From: Ignelater luminosus
Lineage: Eukaryota; Arthropoda; Insecta; Coleoptera; Elateridae
Assembly: GCA_011009095.1 (NCBI GenBank)
Contig: VTPC01090608.1
Coordinates: forward strand, 20,607 to 84,606
Direction of reading: 5' to 3'
Length of the DNA: 64,000 bases
A program made the position numbers and the translations under genes. A model generated the notes under the pieces. The model made no database searches. It worked only from the letters and a program-made list of their open reading frames with translations, and was not told where the DNA came from. This document shows, one piece after another, positions 10,791 through 22,510 of this stretch. Position 1 is the stretch's first letter; the number at the start of each line of letters is the position of its first letter.

Positions 10791-11158
10791 TGACACCAAA
10801 CAAAAGACAATCATAAATTGAGCTCAATAACGATTTTTTCTCCGCTAGAGGCGCTGTTAGTCCACTTGAAATTTGACACGTTTAAACATCAGTTCATAAG
10901 ATAATATATTATCCTACAAGTCTACTTCAAAAATTCATCATTACACAGCGACAATGTTTCTCAGATGCCTGAATTCAAATCATCTAAATCAATCTAGTAA
11001 CACAAATCAATCTTGGAATTTCTTGAACAAATTGTATTTTACGTTTTTAAAAGCTTACTTTCTTAATCCATATTGCTATATCATCAATCAAGTTGTTATA
11101 CACATTTACATGTAAAATATAAATTATACAGCCAAATAAACTTTGTTTTTCTTTCTAG

Positions 11159-12049
11159 GTGAAACTCCTCATAGATGCGAAATATGTAAAAAGTCTTTTA
11201 CAAGAAAAGAACATTTTATGAATCATGTAATGTGGCATACAGGAGAAACGCCTCATCATTGTACAATTTGTGGAAAGAAATACACAAGGAAGGAACACTT
11301 AGCGAATCACATGCGATCACATACTAACGACACACCATTCAGATGTGAAATTTGTGGTAAATCGTTTACTAGAAAAGAACATTTTACAAATCATATTATG
11401 TGGCATACTGGTGAAACTCCACATAGGTGTGATTTTTGTTCAAAGACTTTCACACGTAAAGAACATCTACTTAATCATGTAAGGCAACATACTGGAGAAT
11501 CTCCACATAGATGCGCGTATTGCTCAAAGTCGTTTACTCGTAAAGAACACCTTATAAATCACGTAAGGCAGCATACGGGAGAAACACCATTCCGTTGTAA
11601 TTATTGTCCAAAGGCTTTCACAAGGAAAGACCATTTGGTTAATCATGTAAGGCAGCATACAGGGGAATCTCCACATAAGTGCACCTATTGTACTAAATCA
11701 TTTACTAGGAAAGAGCATTTAACGAATCATGTTCGGCAGCATACTGGAGAATCGCCTCATCGTTGCCATTACTGCTCCAAGTCTTTTACTAGAAAAGAAC
11801 ATCTTACGAATCATGTTCGTATTCATACCGGTGAATCTCCACACCGTTGTGAATTCTGTCAAAAAACATTTACAAGGAAAGAACATCTAACGAATCATTT
11901 ACGTCAACATACAGGAGAAACACCTCATTGTTGTAATGTGTGTTCTAAGCCATTTACAAGGAAGGAGCATTTAATAAATCATATGCGTTCGCATACGGGT
12001 GAAAGGCCATTTTCATGTAGTGAATGTGGAAAATCCTTTCCGCTTAAAG
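11159..12049 (+). CDS. crol: crol exon: zinc fingers 6-15 and first half of finger 16
   Basis: The exon opens with GT GAA ACT, completing the split linker glycine, and encodes ten full C2H2 fingers plus the Cys half of an eleventh. Fingers 6-15 nearly all share the helix TRKEHLxNHVRxH and linkers HTGE(S/T)PHRC, a hallmark of crol. Fingers 6 and 8 end in NHVMWH and NHIMWH, as I recall for crol in other insects. Finger 11 has TRKDHLVNH. The exon ends CTTAAAG|GTAAAG at 12049, phase 1, inside finger 16 (CSECGKSFPLKG). No damage is seen. Confidence 0.93.
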
Positions 12050-12104
12050 GTAAAGATTTTAATTCCTTGTTGAATTTTTTATTCTAGAAATTTAATTTTC
12101 ACAG

Positions 12105-12625
12105 GTAATTTGCTTTTCCATCAACGATCGCATAATAAAGGTGCCGAAGCTGACCGGCCATTTAGATGTGACCTTTGTGATAAAGATTTTATGTGCAAAG
12201 GTCATTTGGTATCACATCGAAGATCTCATAGTGGTGAAAGACCACATGCTTGTCCCGACTGTGGTAAAACGTTTGTTGAAAAGGGTAATATGTTACGACA
12301 TCTACGTAAACACGCAATCGAAAATGGGCAGCCACAACCTACAGCAAATCAAGTTGCACAAGTCGTCAACAACCAAGTTGTTACCAATCAAGTAACGCAG
12401 CAACCTCAACCTAGCACGACGCCAGTGCAAACATCAGTATCTACAACAATTCAGATACCACAAGTGAGTCAGAGTCAAGCCTTATCAAATTCTGTATCCA
12501 CCGGTGGAAGTATAGTCAGTACAGGTAACATAGTTCAACAAACACATATACCACTACACCAGCCATCTAACCATCCAGTTGTTGTTCCTACAGCGAATAC
12601 TAATATTTTAGCTTCGTACTCATAA
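12105..12625 (+). CDS. crol: crol last exon: end of finger 16, fingers 17-18, C-terminal tail
   Basis: A 55-nt intron (12050-12104, acceptor TTTTCACAG) precedes this exon. The join restores KGNLLFHQRSH, completing finger 16. Fingers 17 (CDLCDKDFMCKGHLVSHRRSH) and 18 (CPDCGKTFVEKGNMLRHLRKH) follow, giving 18 fingers in total. The tail is about 100 residues rich in Gln, Thr, Val and Ser, probably disordered and regulatory. It stops at TAA 12623-12625. The four visible coding exons sum to 3018 nt, a multiple of three, or 1005 amino acids plus stop. Confidence 0.93.
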
Positions 12626-12673
12626 AAATTATTTTAAAAGTACAAATTGTATATATTTAAAAAAACAATGAAA

Positions 12674-12692
12674 AATAAAGGGAATTAATAAA
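12674..12692 (+). terminator. Candidate crol poly(A) signals
   Basis: Two AATAAA hexamers lie at 12674-12679 and 12687-12692, about 50-65 nt after the stop. Similar hexamers are common by chance in this AT-rich sequence, so the real 3' end could be further downstream. Confidence 0.45.
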
Positions 12693-13928
12693 AAGTTCAT
12701 TAGGATGTCAGTGATTAAATTAAGCAAATTAAAAAAAATATTTCAAGGTTAGATATTTTTGAGGTTGTTTAGAATTGAAAAGCTAAAACGTAACTGCATT
12801 TATATTTCTGTTTTTGTTTAATTATCAAGCTCAATATTAAATTTTGTTTTTTTTTCATCGAATAATTTAATTGCAATTAATAGAAGAAAATTTAGTATGA
12901 ATTAAATATTATAACAATATGAAACTTGATGAACATGCATGGAAATTTGGACTTGATATTTCTATATTATCATCATCATCAAAATTTGCAATAAAAATTA
13001 CTACTACTGCTATTATTTCAGATTGATTATGAAATATTGGTGGTAGCATCAATTTTCATCAAGGTCGGCCTGATGTAAATCGTGATTTAAATTGATGATT
13101 TTTAAAATTTCTATCACTCAAGAGAATAATTCTTAACGTTTTATATCTATTAGGTACAAGAATATAAAATATACAAGAGACAAATTTCTTAAAGAAATAA
13201 ACATTTTCATTATAATTATGAATTTTTATATTCATCACTTCCTCACTTGTATACTGACAGATTGTCTAAAATAAAATTATTCATTATTATTTGCAGAGAA
13301 ATTACAACAGACGTGCACTTTAAAAATACACAATTTAATATAACCCTCAAACATACCGTTGAGGCAACGTGGCATTCAGTGTCTAGCATTGTGTCGACTA
13401 CAAACGTAAACAAAACATTGTTTACCATTTAGCTAAACAGTTTAGTGCTCTGAACGTGCCCAGTGACTGTAAGAAAATATGGTTAAAATCTAAATCTAAA
13501 TTATGTCCAATTGGTTAACTGTTATTAGTTTTGATATGATAAATAAAGTAGAGAAAACTTTTTTTCCCTTAAAGCCAAAGCTTTTCTAAAAGCCTCTTCA
13601 ACTTATTTTTATAGTTTTGCCTACCTATCTCTTAAATGGCTTACCTCCTCCATTTTCTGAAGCCCATTGTCATTTTCTATGGGGAATTGAATAGAGTTAG
13701 CATATTTTCTTCCAGTGAGTTATGAGTGGGGCTAGGATTTATATGCTCTTAAAAATGCCAGTATATGCATGAACTTATGCACTGTAAAATTATAAAATGT
13801 GCACTTAAATTTGCGATGAAAATACACTTAAAAGGAGATTTAAAGAAAATATACACAATTGTTAGTTTGGAAACAAAAAAAATAAATTCATATTTATTTC
13901 AATTTTTATTGTAAAAATTATACAACTT
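12693..13928. other. AT-rich non-coding stretch after crol
   Basis: No coding similarity was seen in any frame. The two overlapping open frames near 13243-13432 on opposite strands have no recognisable features. This may include a longer crol 3' UTR. Confidence 0.5.
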
Positions 13929-14724
13929 ATGCCTGGTTTCATCAACCGGAAATAACTCGCTATGTGGTGAATAAACTATTTAATAAATAAAAGGTGAATT
14001 TTTCTTTTCACCAACGTCTAATAGTAGGTATTAGAAGAAGAAATCCAAAATAATTTATTTGTCCGTTTTTGGCCAGATAAATATATTTATTCTTTGAAAC
14101 TAAAAGTAAGTGAAATTATGTTTTTAATGAATAACATTTTACTTAAATGACAAAACTATTTTGTATATAATTAAAAATTTAGTAAATAACAGTTATTTAT
14201 TGCCAATGTATACAACTAAACGAAATTAAAATATAATAGTATGTTTACAATTTATTTAAATTATTTTCTTTCTTTTTTAATTTGAGTTCTATTTGTTTCA
14301 GTTCCAATTCAATTAACTCTTTTTTCGTTATAATCTCATTTTTTTGTGATGTCTTTCTTTTTTTTCAACTATTGTAAGTATGCATATTTTATTTTTCTTC
14401 TAGAAAATTTCTACTTCATTCCCATTTTTTTTTTTAGACATTGTAACACCTGTACTCACTTCCATTGCTTTTTAGGTTTATTACGTTGGAATGATGCACC
14501 AAAGAACGGGTTTGCAACACAATGAAGTTGGCAGTGTTACCACTGACCATGTGCAAAACTGTACAGTTGTATCCAAAGGTGAATGTATCATGATTATTTA
14601 TACAATAACTAACTAGACATTTGAAATCGTTGGTGAAACGCAAATTTACGTGTTCAATGTATAACTTTTATTCAACGAATAATTATCTGTCTATTTATTT
14701 GCTGATGGTGAAACCGGGCATTAG
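13929..14724. mobile_element. Inverted-repeat element of about 800 bp
   Basis: The left end ATGCCTGGTTTCATCAAC (13929) matches the inverted right end ATGCCCGGTTTCACCATC (ending about 14722). Similarity continues through about 90 bp, including GAATAAA and TTTCACCAACG blocks. No transposase is seen inside, so it is a MITE or deleted copy. The target duplication is not clear and the superfamily is unknown. Confidence 0.7.
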
Positions 14725-15199
14725 AAATTAAATTGCTATATTAAACTATTTACAACAATGAATTGCTATTTACAATTGAAGAGTACAGGGGAAAAATGAT
14801 CTTAAGTCACATTTAAATAGTTTTGGATATTTCAGTTTAAAGCGCGGACTTTGATCGCTTTTCCATACAGCACCTATTTTTAGTCGCGGTTTGCAGTGAC
14901 TTAGATCGGTCTTTCGTTAATTTCAAGTACACAGTGTGAAAGAGCAGGAATGAAACTATAAGAAATAATGTGTAACTCATATTCAGGTCTAATGTGACTT
15001 AGATTGTTTTTCCCTTATACTCTTCAGTTGCACATATTTTTAAATTATCGAAAGTAAATGAATATATTATCTGAAAAGATTGTTTTATACTTAGAACAAC
15101 TTCTTTCAACATTGTAAGATGTAAATGGAGCATATTTAAAATTATTTACACTATAGTGTAGCATTTAAGTTCATTCACTGTCATTTATTTTTAAATTAA

Positions 15200-15880
15200 A
15201 TTGAGACCTACATTTTTATCTAAAAGATACTTAAATTTCTGTCTTATAGCTAACCCCTTCGGCCCTTTAATATTTTCGAGTAAATTGCCTATCTTATTTA
15301 TGAGGTTAATACATTCTTCAATTGATATTCCTTGTGTTTCTAATTTACCGTTTTCACTCAACAATTAAGATTTGCTAAAATAAATAGCAACTCCTCCAGT
15401 GTCCCCTTAGTATTAATTACGTCTTGTGCTTTTTCCATGCATAGTACATCATCTTTGCTAAATGTATTTACAATTTCTTTAATAGTTTCAAAATAATTTG
15501 CCTAATATTCTGCAGCAGAAAGCCATATACCCTACCTTGTTACAAATTATAATAGGCTCTGGAGGCAGTGGTCCTCCTGGTGCCATTTCCCTAAATTTAT
15601 TTACACGACTGGGAGCTTTACAAAATACTTTTTCTGTGGCTGAAATTATGTTATTTTGGGATCTATTTTCTGCACTTTTTTCGCGAAGTAGCACTTGATT
15701 GTCCTGAATTCCTTCTGGCCATAAAAAAGTCATTGAGCAATTAAATAATTGAGCAACAGCTGAATGATTTGTGCTCTCAAAAATGTCTATGGCTAAAAGA
15801 TAGGATTTGGTATTTGTTTCCGAATTTAAAATATCAATTACGTTAGCAACATATCTGTAAATAAAATCACATTTACTTTT
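15200..15880 (-). pseudogene. hAT-like transposase fragment
   Basis: On the - strand one frame reads SRVNKFREMAPGGPLPPEPI followed by a degraded equivalent of TRWGTW. After a frameshift near 15490 another continues ETIKEIVNTFSKDDVLCMEK and then EELLFILANLN. The order PLPPEP, then the TRWGTW-type block and an acidic helical segment is what I recall from insect hAT-superfamily transposases related to CGGBP1-like proteins. Stops and frameshifts break it, and neither the N-terminal nor the catalytic part is intact. No terminal repeats were identified. Confidence 0.55.
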
Positions 15881-16629
15881 TAATTAAACGATAAATTGTA
15901 ACAGGAAATTATAAAAAATAAGTTAAATATGAATTAAATATGAAATTTCTGCACACCTTTCTACATTATCTGTAAATTCATGAATAGAAACCCATATGTA
16001 GTTGTTACCTATATCTCTCCTAATTAGTTTGATTGTGTCCTGATGCAACACCCTTTGCTTTGTTTGTTATCTGCTGCCAAATGTATTTCTTAAAGACCGT
16101 TAATCTTATTTACGATACATATTGTGTTGTTATAATAATTCCGCAACACAATGTAAAGACGTCAATCAAATCCTTTGGTTATTTCTTTCAAAAAAGAAAC
16201 TAAGTACATAAGTAAAGCTGACAAATGTATCCAGTTTTTTTGCATTGTACAAAATAATTTAAGTTTCTTGAAATTCCTTTTGTTTGCATGTTAAGTATGT
16301 ATTTAGCATGGATTATAAACAGAAAAAAAGTTTGAGGTACAGAAATTCATCGATGTTAAACCTTGAGAATTTTACTTTGAGTTACAGAAAAATTCAACAT
16401 GGAGAAATTTGAGATAGGGAAACAGTCTTTAAGGTAAAACATCATTTTGATGCAGACAATTCATTGAAAATTCGAGATATAGAAAAATTCGACTTAGGGA
16501 AGTTTGATATATAGAAGTTTGACTGTATATGCATTAAAATCAAAATTTTCAAAACCTACTAGCTTACTTAAATGTGATCAATTATACTTAAATAGAAAGA
16601 TTGTACCAGTTAGAACAACGTTAACTTAA
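15881..16629. other. Non-coding AT-rich stretch
   Basis: No gene recognised. The left TTAA target site of the next element lies at 16626-16629. Confidence 0.4.
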
Positions 16630-17477
16630 GGTTGTTAAGAAGAGGGGTGGGGGTAAGCTGTGATGGGAACTTTGCCCTATGCTAAATACATATGATAAAG
16701 TATCCATTGCCAACTTCAAATAAACAAAATTTTAATAATTAAAATTAATGAAAATATGTTCTTTTTTGTTAAAAATACATATTTTTTAATAATTTAGTTT
16801 TAAATTTTATTCTTTTAAAGTTTTTGTCTGTTAAAATATTTTTTTTACACATTTTAAAAAACTTACTATATGGTGTGTAAAGTACGGCAACGCTGTAAAC
16901 TTTTGGTAGTGTTTACATGTGTGGTGTGTACTGGTATCATAACCAAAGAAAGTGCATTTGTAAAGTTATTGTGGTTGTAAAAATATTTATATTTAATAAT
17001 TAATATTGATAATGGAAAGTGATAAATCTACATAAAAAAAAATATCAGTGGAAAAATAAATGGGTTACGGATTTAGTTTATCATCAATGACGTTGCCAAG
17101 CGTAACGATGATTTACTAAATCTTGATGGCGTTTGTACTATTTTTCAGAATAATAATTTAATTTTCTCAGAATCTAAAAACAGGACTTTTTTGAAATTTG
17201 GCACACTTATTTATAAGACTCATAAATATTTTGGCGATTTTTTTGTAATGCTGACATTTCTAATTGTCGAGATAATGACATTACAATGTGACAACAGTCG
17301 CGTGCATTTAACGCAATGTAATAACGTGTCACGAAACAGTAACTTTGACATTTTTTATCTCAATAACTACAAACAGGATTAAGTTCAAACTTCGCCAGAA
17401 TTTTCTTCATTATCCAAATAATATACTGTAAAAATTTCAAAAACTTGTCATATACTTCAATTTCCTTCTTAACAACC
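16630..17477. mobile_element. TTAA-flanked MITE, 848 bp, piggyBac-like target site
   Basis: GGTTGTTAAGAAG at 16630 has a perfect 13-bp inverted partner ending at 17477. Both ends abut TTAA (16626-16629 and 17478-17481), the target of piggyBac-type transposons. The terminal sequence does not start CCC as most piggyBac ends do, so the assignment is only by target site. The short open frame at 17191-17382 has no recognisable domain. Confidence 0.6.
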
Positions 17478-18333
17478 TTAATACCAACCTTAAAGATGAG
17501 GTATGAGGTACTAGTACTAGAGATCGAACCATGAGATTTGTTTTAGTTTTTTTTTGTTACCAGCTGGTGGTTTTGGTAGATGAGACAACCTTTTTACTAA
17601 TTTCAATCTCTTCTGCAGGACTGTCCTCTTAATCAGAAAGGATGTGATTTAAAAAATCTTTAAAATTACTGATTTGCAGTTGTGCCTATTATGTTTACTC
17701 TTTTTGATTTTTAAAATTTATTATTTATCTTATATTGTTAATTACAATTACGTATAATTAATTTACTTGCTAAGCTATATAATTTGCTTTTTGCAAGAAG
17801 TTTTTAATAACAACAAGTTTCAATTTAATTCTTAAGAAAACAAATGAAAATTGAATTAGAAAACTGTTTCTATTTGAGTACTATTTAACTATTTGAATAG
17901 TATTTAAAAGACCAGCCTTGGCCAAAACTTGATCCAATAGGACTAACAAGCTACATCTAATTCTATGCTATATATATTACTACAACTAGTTCAGGAGTCA
18001 CAGTCTTTCTTGACAAATAATCATAGGCTGGTAACGTGGGCTGTTGATAGTACCCCACTGTTTGCTGTAGGGTTTTAACACCTTCTGTTGACCAGCTCTG
18101 GCTTTAACTTGATGGCATTGCATTGTTTATTACTTTTCTGATAAGAGTGCAGTGGGTCACTGCCTGTGCTCACAGTCCTTGTCTTTTCAAAAATTTCCAA
18201 TAACCCCAGATGCTTTTGGGATTGTCGGCACCCACTCTTTCACTCTCTTTCTTTTGATATCTCTTTGGCCCTCATACCTTATACTTCACCCTTCATAGCT
18301 CAGAGGTGTCTATCATACCACACCTGCATAACA

Positions 18334-18603
18334 CAATTGAAGGGGTGGATGGATAAAGGTGCTATGTGACATTCTTGCATTGTGATGTTAGCCTCTTTAT
18401 TCACACTACTTACGCAAGAATTGTGTTACATAGCACCTTTATGTACTTCATATCTTCTAGCGGAATTAGGTAACGTTTGACTGACTAGAAAAGGTATTCC
18501 ATAGGTTACTAAAGCNNNNNNNNNNACATCATAACATCTTTATTCACACTGAAATCTCAAAAAACAGACAAATGTCACATTTATCCATCCGCCCCTTCAA
18601 TTG
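18334..18603. mobile_element. MITE interrupted by an assembly gap
   Basis: CAATTGAAGGGGTGGATGG at 18334 and its inverted variant ending at 18603 form the termini, similar over about 27 bp. The internal sequence shows further inverted blocks around TTTATTCACACT. A run of ten N lies in the right half. Confidence 0.6.
18516..18525. other. Assembly gap (10 N)
   Basis: Ten unresolved bases. The flanks ACATCATAACATC and TTTATTCACACT suggest that the assembly broke in a hairpin-forming repeat. The true gap size is unknown. Confidence 0.98.
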
Positions 18604-18941
18604 TCACTGACTTAATAAAACTATTGTTAATAGTAAATTATTAAATATTAATTACTGGCATTATTTTAAAACAATGAACTTGCAGGTCCTGTCATATGTC
18701 TTCATGTTTTGTGTGTAGATCTGACAACAGCATGGCTAAATTTAGCTTTTCCATACCTTTTCCTCAGCAGATACACTGCACCCAAAAAGGCTGATTGGGC
18801 TTATCTTACTTAATTCTATTTCCATTTAAGCACCCTGTGCCTTCAAGCAGATGATTCAGGTTTTTTTTTGTCAAGTGAAGATTAGAATCCTTCAGTTTTG
18901 AATTGCTTGTATCTTTGGCAGTACAGTGCCTTAGACCTGTT

Positions 18942-19305
18942 TGACGCTATGAAAAATTCTCTGATCAATTTTTGATCGTTGCAAACGGACTTGGCATAGA
19001 AATTTTTGTAGAAATTTTGTTGAGCAAAACATTTTTAGAACATGTTCTAAAACGTAGAAATTTTGTGCAAGAAAATGTGCACGGAACTCAGGCGCATATC
19101 GAAATCAGCTGAGACAAGGTGGACAAAAGTTTAAACGAAACAGCTGTATAAAAATGTCTAAAACATGCATGCGCACGTCAAAAATTTTATAGAAAGTTTT
19201 GTACAAGTTGCATACAGAACAGACTGCAACAATATACCAAAATCTTTTTACAGAAATTTGATAAAAATTTCTTTCTAAATTTTTATAAAATTTTTCATAG
19301 TGTCA
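18942..19305. mobile_element. Putative MITE, 364 bp
   Basis: TGACGCTATGAAAAATT (18942) and its inverted near-copy AATTTTTCATAGTGTCA (ending 19305) differ at one position over 17 bp. The interior is rich in AAATTTTT palindromic blocks and has no coding content. The superfamily is unknown. Confidence 0.55.
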
Positions 19306-19311
19306 TACTTA

Positions 19312-19593
19312 CTATTTCTGTGTCATCTTACATAATCTGCAGTCTAGATCATTCAAAATGTTTAAAACATCAGTTTTCGTGGCATGGTTATTTAAATGTA
19401 TTACATCCTTTGGAAGCGATATACAAATTCTTTTATAACTATGATTTGAAACAACCATACCATGAAGGCTAATGTTTTCAACTGTATCCTTAATGTGGCT
19501 CAATAGTAATGCACTGATGTAGGCTTCAGAATACTTTGGAACACTTGAATTATACAAACATCTGTTGAAAATAAAGAACAATCTTTTGGACAT
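19312..19593 (-). CDS. Unrecognised 93-codon open frame
   Basis: It begins seven bases outside the MITE ending at 19305 and runs 93 codons on the - strand. It has a mixed composition (segments such as SEAYISALLLSHIKDTVENI and a terminal CRLCK), not the low-complexity Phe/Lys/Ile strings typical of chance frames here. I do not recognise a domain. It may be a transposase fragment or chance. No splice sites or partner exon were identified. Confidence 0.2.
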   Translation of the reverse strand: MSKRLFFIFNRCLYNSSVPKYSEAYISALLLSHIKDTVENISLHGMVVSNHSYKRICISLPKDVIHLNNHATKTDVLNILNDLDCRLCKMTQK

Positions 19594-21989
19594 AACCTAG
19601 AAACATTACGTAATTTTAAATTTTTGATTTTTAACGTTCAAAACTTAACTAGATTGCAATTTATATCTTTTGTACGGATTTCAACTAGTCTCATTTGTGA
19701 AACTATTTGAATTCCAACACATTAATAAGCTTAATAGCTTAATAAAAAAACTATCTGTGTTGACATCTTGAGGAGTATAAAAAAAGAAAATTTTTCAAGA
19801 ATTCACATTAGTGGAAATAATTATGGCTGTACACAATGAAACTAATTTCGTTCTCAATCATCTTATAATTTATTTATATTTGCAATTAAATTATTCAGTG
19901 AACAAGAAGTTTAAAATTGTTTTGTTATAAAAGACTTATTTTTATTACAACATTAATTATGATTATGAGAAGTTAACTCTTTTTTCTAACCTTTATTTTA
20001 TATAAAAATATGCAACTACGACATCGATTTAAATAAATTCTGGAATGAAATAAATTTCTTTTTGAGGAATAAAGAAAAAACTTTCTGGAATTGACTAGTG
20101 ATAATTAAAATAAATAATAGCAGAATTTATTGGGAACAAATTTGTTAATGGTGTTGTAGATTTTTAAAGTGAAAACCGAATAAAGCATTACTTAAAAAAA
20201 CAAGTAGTGGTTAAAAGACAAAAAAGCGTAACTAGAATTATTTATTTGAAAATTGTAGTTTCTAGATAAATTAATAAATTTGTAGGAGCTATTGACGTCA
20301 TCTCCACATTTGCAAAATATTGTCAAACCATAAAAGTACTATATTGTCCATTTACCAGTTTTTAAAAGTTTTTGTTTGTAGTATTTTGGCCAGTAGGCAG
20401 TTTATATTTGTAAATAAGAAATATCTAAATATAATTGTACTAGCTAACCTATTTATGTATATTTTTGTTACATATACACATATTATTTAGCAACAAAATG
20501 TAAAGATTTCGGTGATGGGTAAAGTAGTAGAGTTAATACTGATGGAGAAACTAACTACATTTTTTATACTACCAAGACTTATCTCATCGACTTACAAAAA
20601 CCATAGCAGAATTAATGTGGAAGATGTGAGCAAGATGTGATATAAAGTATAAATTTTTAAATGTACATTATTCTTTTTATTATTTATTTTTAATGGATCG
20701 TAGGAATTATATTTTTTTATATATTGAAAAACAAGAATCGTTTGTAAAAATGAAGTTGGGCTGCCAAATATAGCTGGAACAGCATATCATAGCACGTAAC
20801 ACCTTTAGCAATCTTTAGCTTGCAAATACAGCCATAATTAGTAATTTGTTACAATTAGTGATGTGTTTCATTTTCGATAGAATTTAAATTTTCGTTTTTC
20901 TTTTTAATAAAAAACAACGAATTCTTAACATATGCCCATATAGACTTCAAAAGAGTGGAAATCTAAAGACTATTAATCTTGATTGATATACACAAATAAA
21001 AGAGGTCTTAATCAAAGTCTGCTTTAATATTCTAATATTGATTCGTTGAATTCATAATTGAAAATGAAACACAAATTCTAACTTAATTTTTTTGCAAAAG
21101 AAACTGTTCAGTTATGTTAGCCCAATAGTTAGAGTAGATCACGATAAGAGTTTAATATCAGAAAGTGAGAAATAGCTTGACGGTGCCATCCAAAATGACT
21201 TCAAAATCTACATATTAAACTCATGTGGTGAATTATATAAAAACATTTTGTGTTATTTAAGTATTGTGGCAATATTATCTCATTTTGTAATTTTTGCAAT
21301 AGGTTTTTGGCCTAAAACTAAAGAATTATTATTATAAATGGCCTGTAGAGTATATCAAAGCTGTGACCAAATTTTTTAAACTATTGTAGGTAAAGTAAAG
21401 GAAAAAAACGGCTTTGCTCTTGTACATATATATTATACATAAAATTCAGAATTCGTGGCTATTTGTATAATTAACACTTTATAAACAACTGTATAAAATT
21501 GTTAGATATTGTAACAATGTTTTGTTGATTGTTACGTAAAAATTGACAATAGTTTTAATTGTGTAGTTTATATTATTGTTATTTATTATTACAAATACTT
21601 TTTAAACTTGTCTGACATTTTTTTACGATGCAGTATTTTAATTTTTCTTTATTTTCCCTTAGTGATGAAGTGTTTGTAATTATAAATTTATATTATTATT
21701 GGTGACTATTATTATAATATTATTACTATTAAGTACTTGTAAAGTAATTCTTAGTTGAAGTACACTAATATTTAGAGAATTTATATAACTTTAAAGTTTT
21801 TAATTACGATTCATATTTAATACTTTATATTATTTTTATTTTGTAATAATAAAACAAATGGCGAGTTTTCTTTCTTTTTTTTTAATAAATAAATTTATTG
21901 AATTTATTAAAGCCTATTATTTTCTTGATGCTGTTTGGAGTTTGCATGAGAATTAACTTTAAAAATATATAAGTTGCAAAAATTAAAAT
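19594..21989. other. AT-rich non-coding stretch, 2.4 kb
   Basis: I see no open frame of note, no inverted-end element and no RNA gene here. The base composition is very AT-rich throughout. Confidence 0.5.
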
Positions 21990-22510
21990 ATTGAATCACA
22001 GTGGTGATTAACTTGCAAAATGTTAATTCTTAAATAATTGTTCTTAACAAAAGTAGTGACATATAAGAATATGGCTCTAAACAGTAGATTGAGCAAGTGT
22101 TTCATATTAAATTCTACTGAAATACTACTATTATTTAGAAAAGTTGAAAATTAGAAATCAAACCACACTGGCGATTAACTTTAGAAATGTAGCTTCTTCA
22201 GCAATTGTTTTTAATAAAGTAGCGACAAATGATGAAAATATGTCTAAACAATAGATTAGTTGGAAATTTTATTTTAAATTTTGCTAAAATATCGTAAATG
22301 AAAATTTTAAGTTGAATCACAGTGGTGACTAACCTTAAAAAAAAGTTAATTTTTAAAATATGTTCTTGATAAAAGTAGTGGAAAACTACGAAAATGTAGC
22401 CAAACAGTACATTGAATGGGCGTTTTATTTGTTAAATTCTACCAAAATACGAATTATACAAAAATTAGAAATCAAATCACAGTGGTGATTAACTTTGAAA
22501 ATGTAAATTC
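21990..22510 (+). repeat. Tandem repeat with period about 160 bp, three units plus a partial fourth
   Basis: The marker ATCACAGTGGTGATTAAC and close variants recur near 21995, 22157, 22313 and 22474. Between markers each unit carries in order TTAATTnTT, GTTCTTnATAAAAGTAG, AAnnAAAATnT(A)GnCnAAACA, a TAnATTG block and TTTTATATTAAATTCT. The units are diverged from each other. It looks like a short, old satellite-type array. A solitary related unit lies at 27870-28030. Confidence 0.7.

Larger units (their letters stand above)
2228..11158 (+). other. Large crol intron filled with transposable elements
   Basis: An 8931-nt phase-1 intron with donor GTAAGG at 2228 and acceptor TTTCTTTCTAG ending at 11158. 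It separates fingers 5 and 6 at the linker glycine. It hosts a complete mariner (3894-5198), a nested palindromic element (6460-7342), a Tc1-like relic (8588-9602), a degenerate A/T-rich repeat (about 2870-3320) and a pair of inverted tRNA-like segments (9955-10795). The remaining stretches are AT-rich without recognisable genes. Confidence 0.85.

Noticed and set aside
13243..13432. Mirror-image open frames on both strands after crol
   Set aside because: Short, overlapping and lacking features. Most likely chance.
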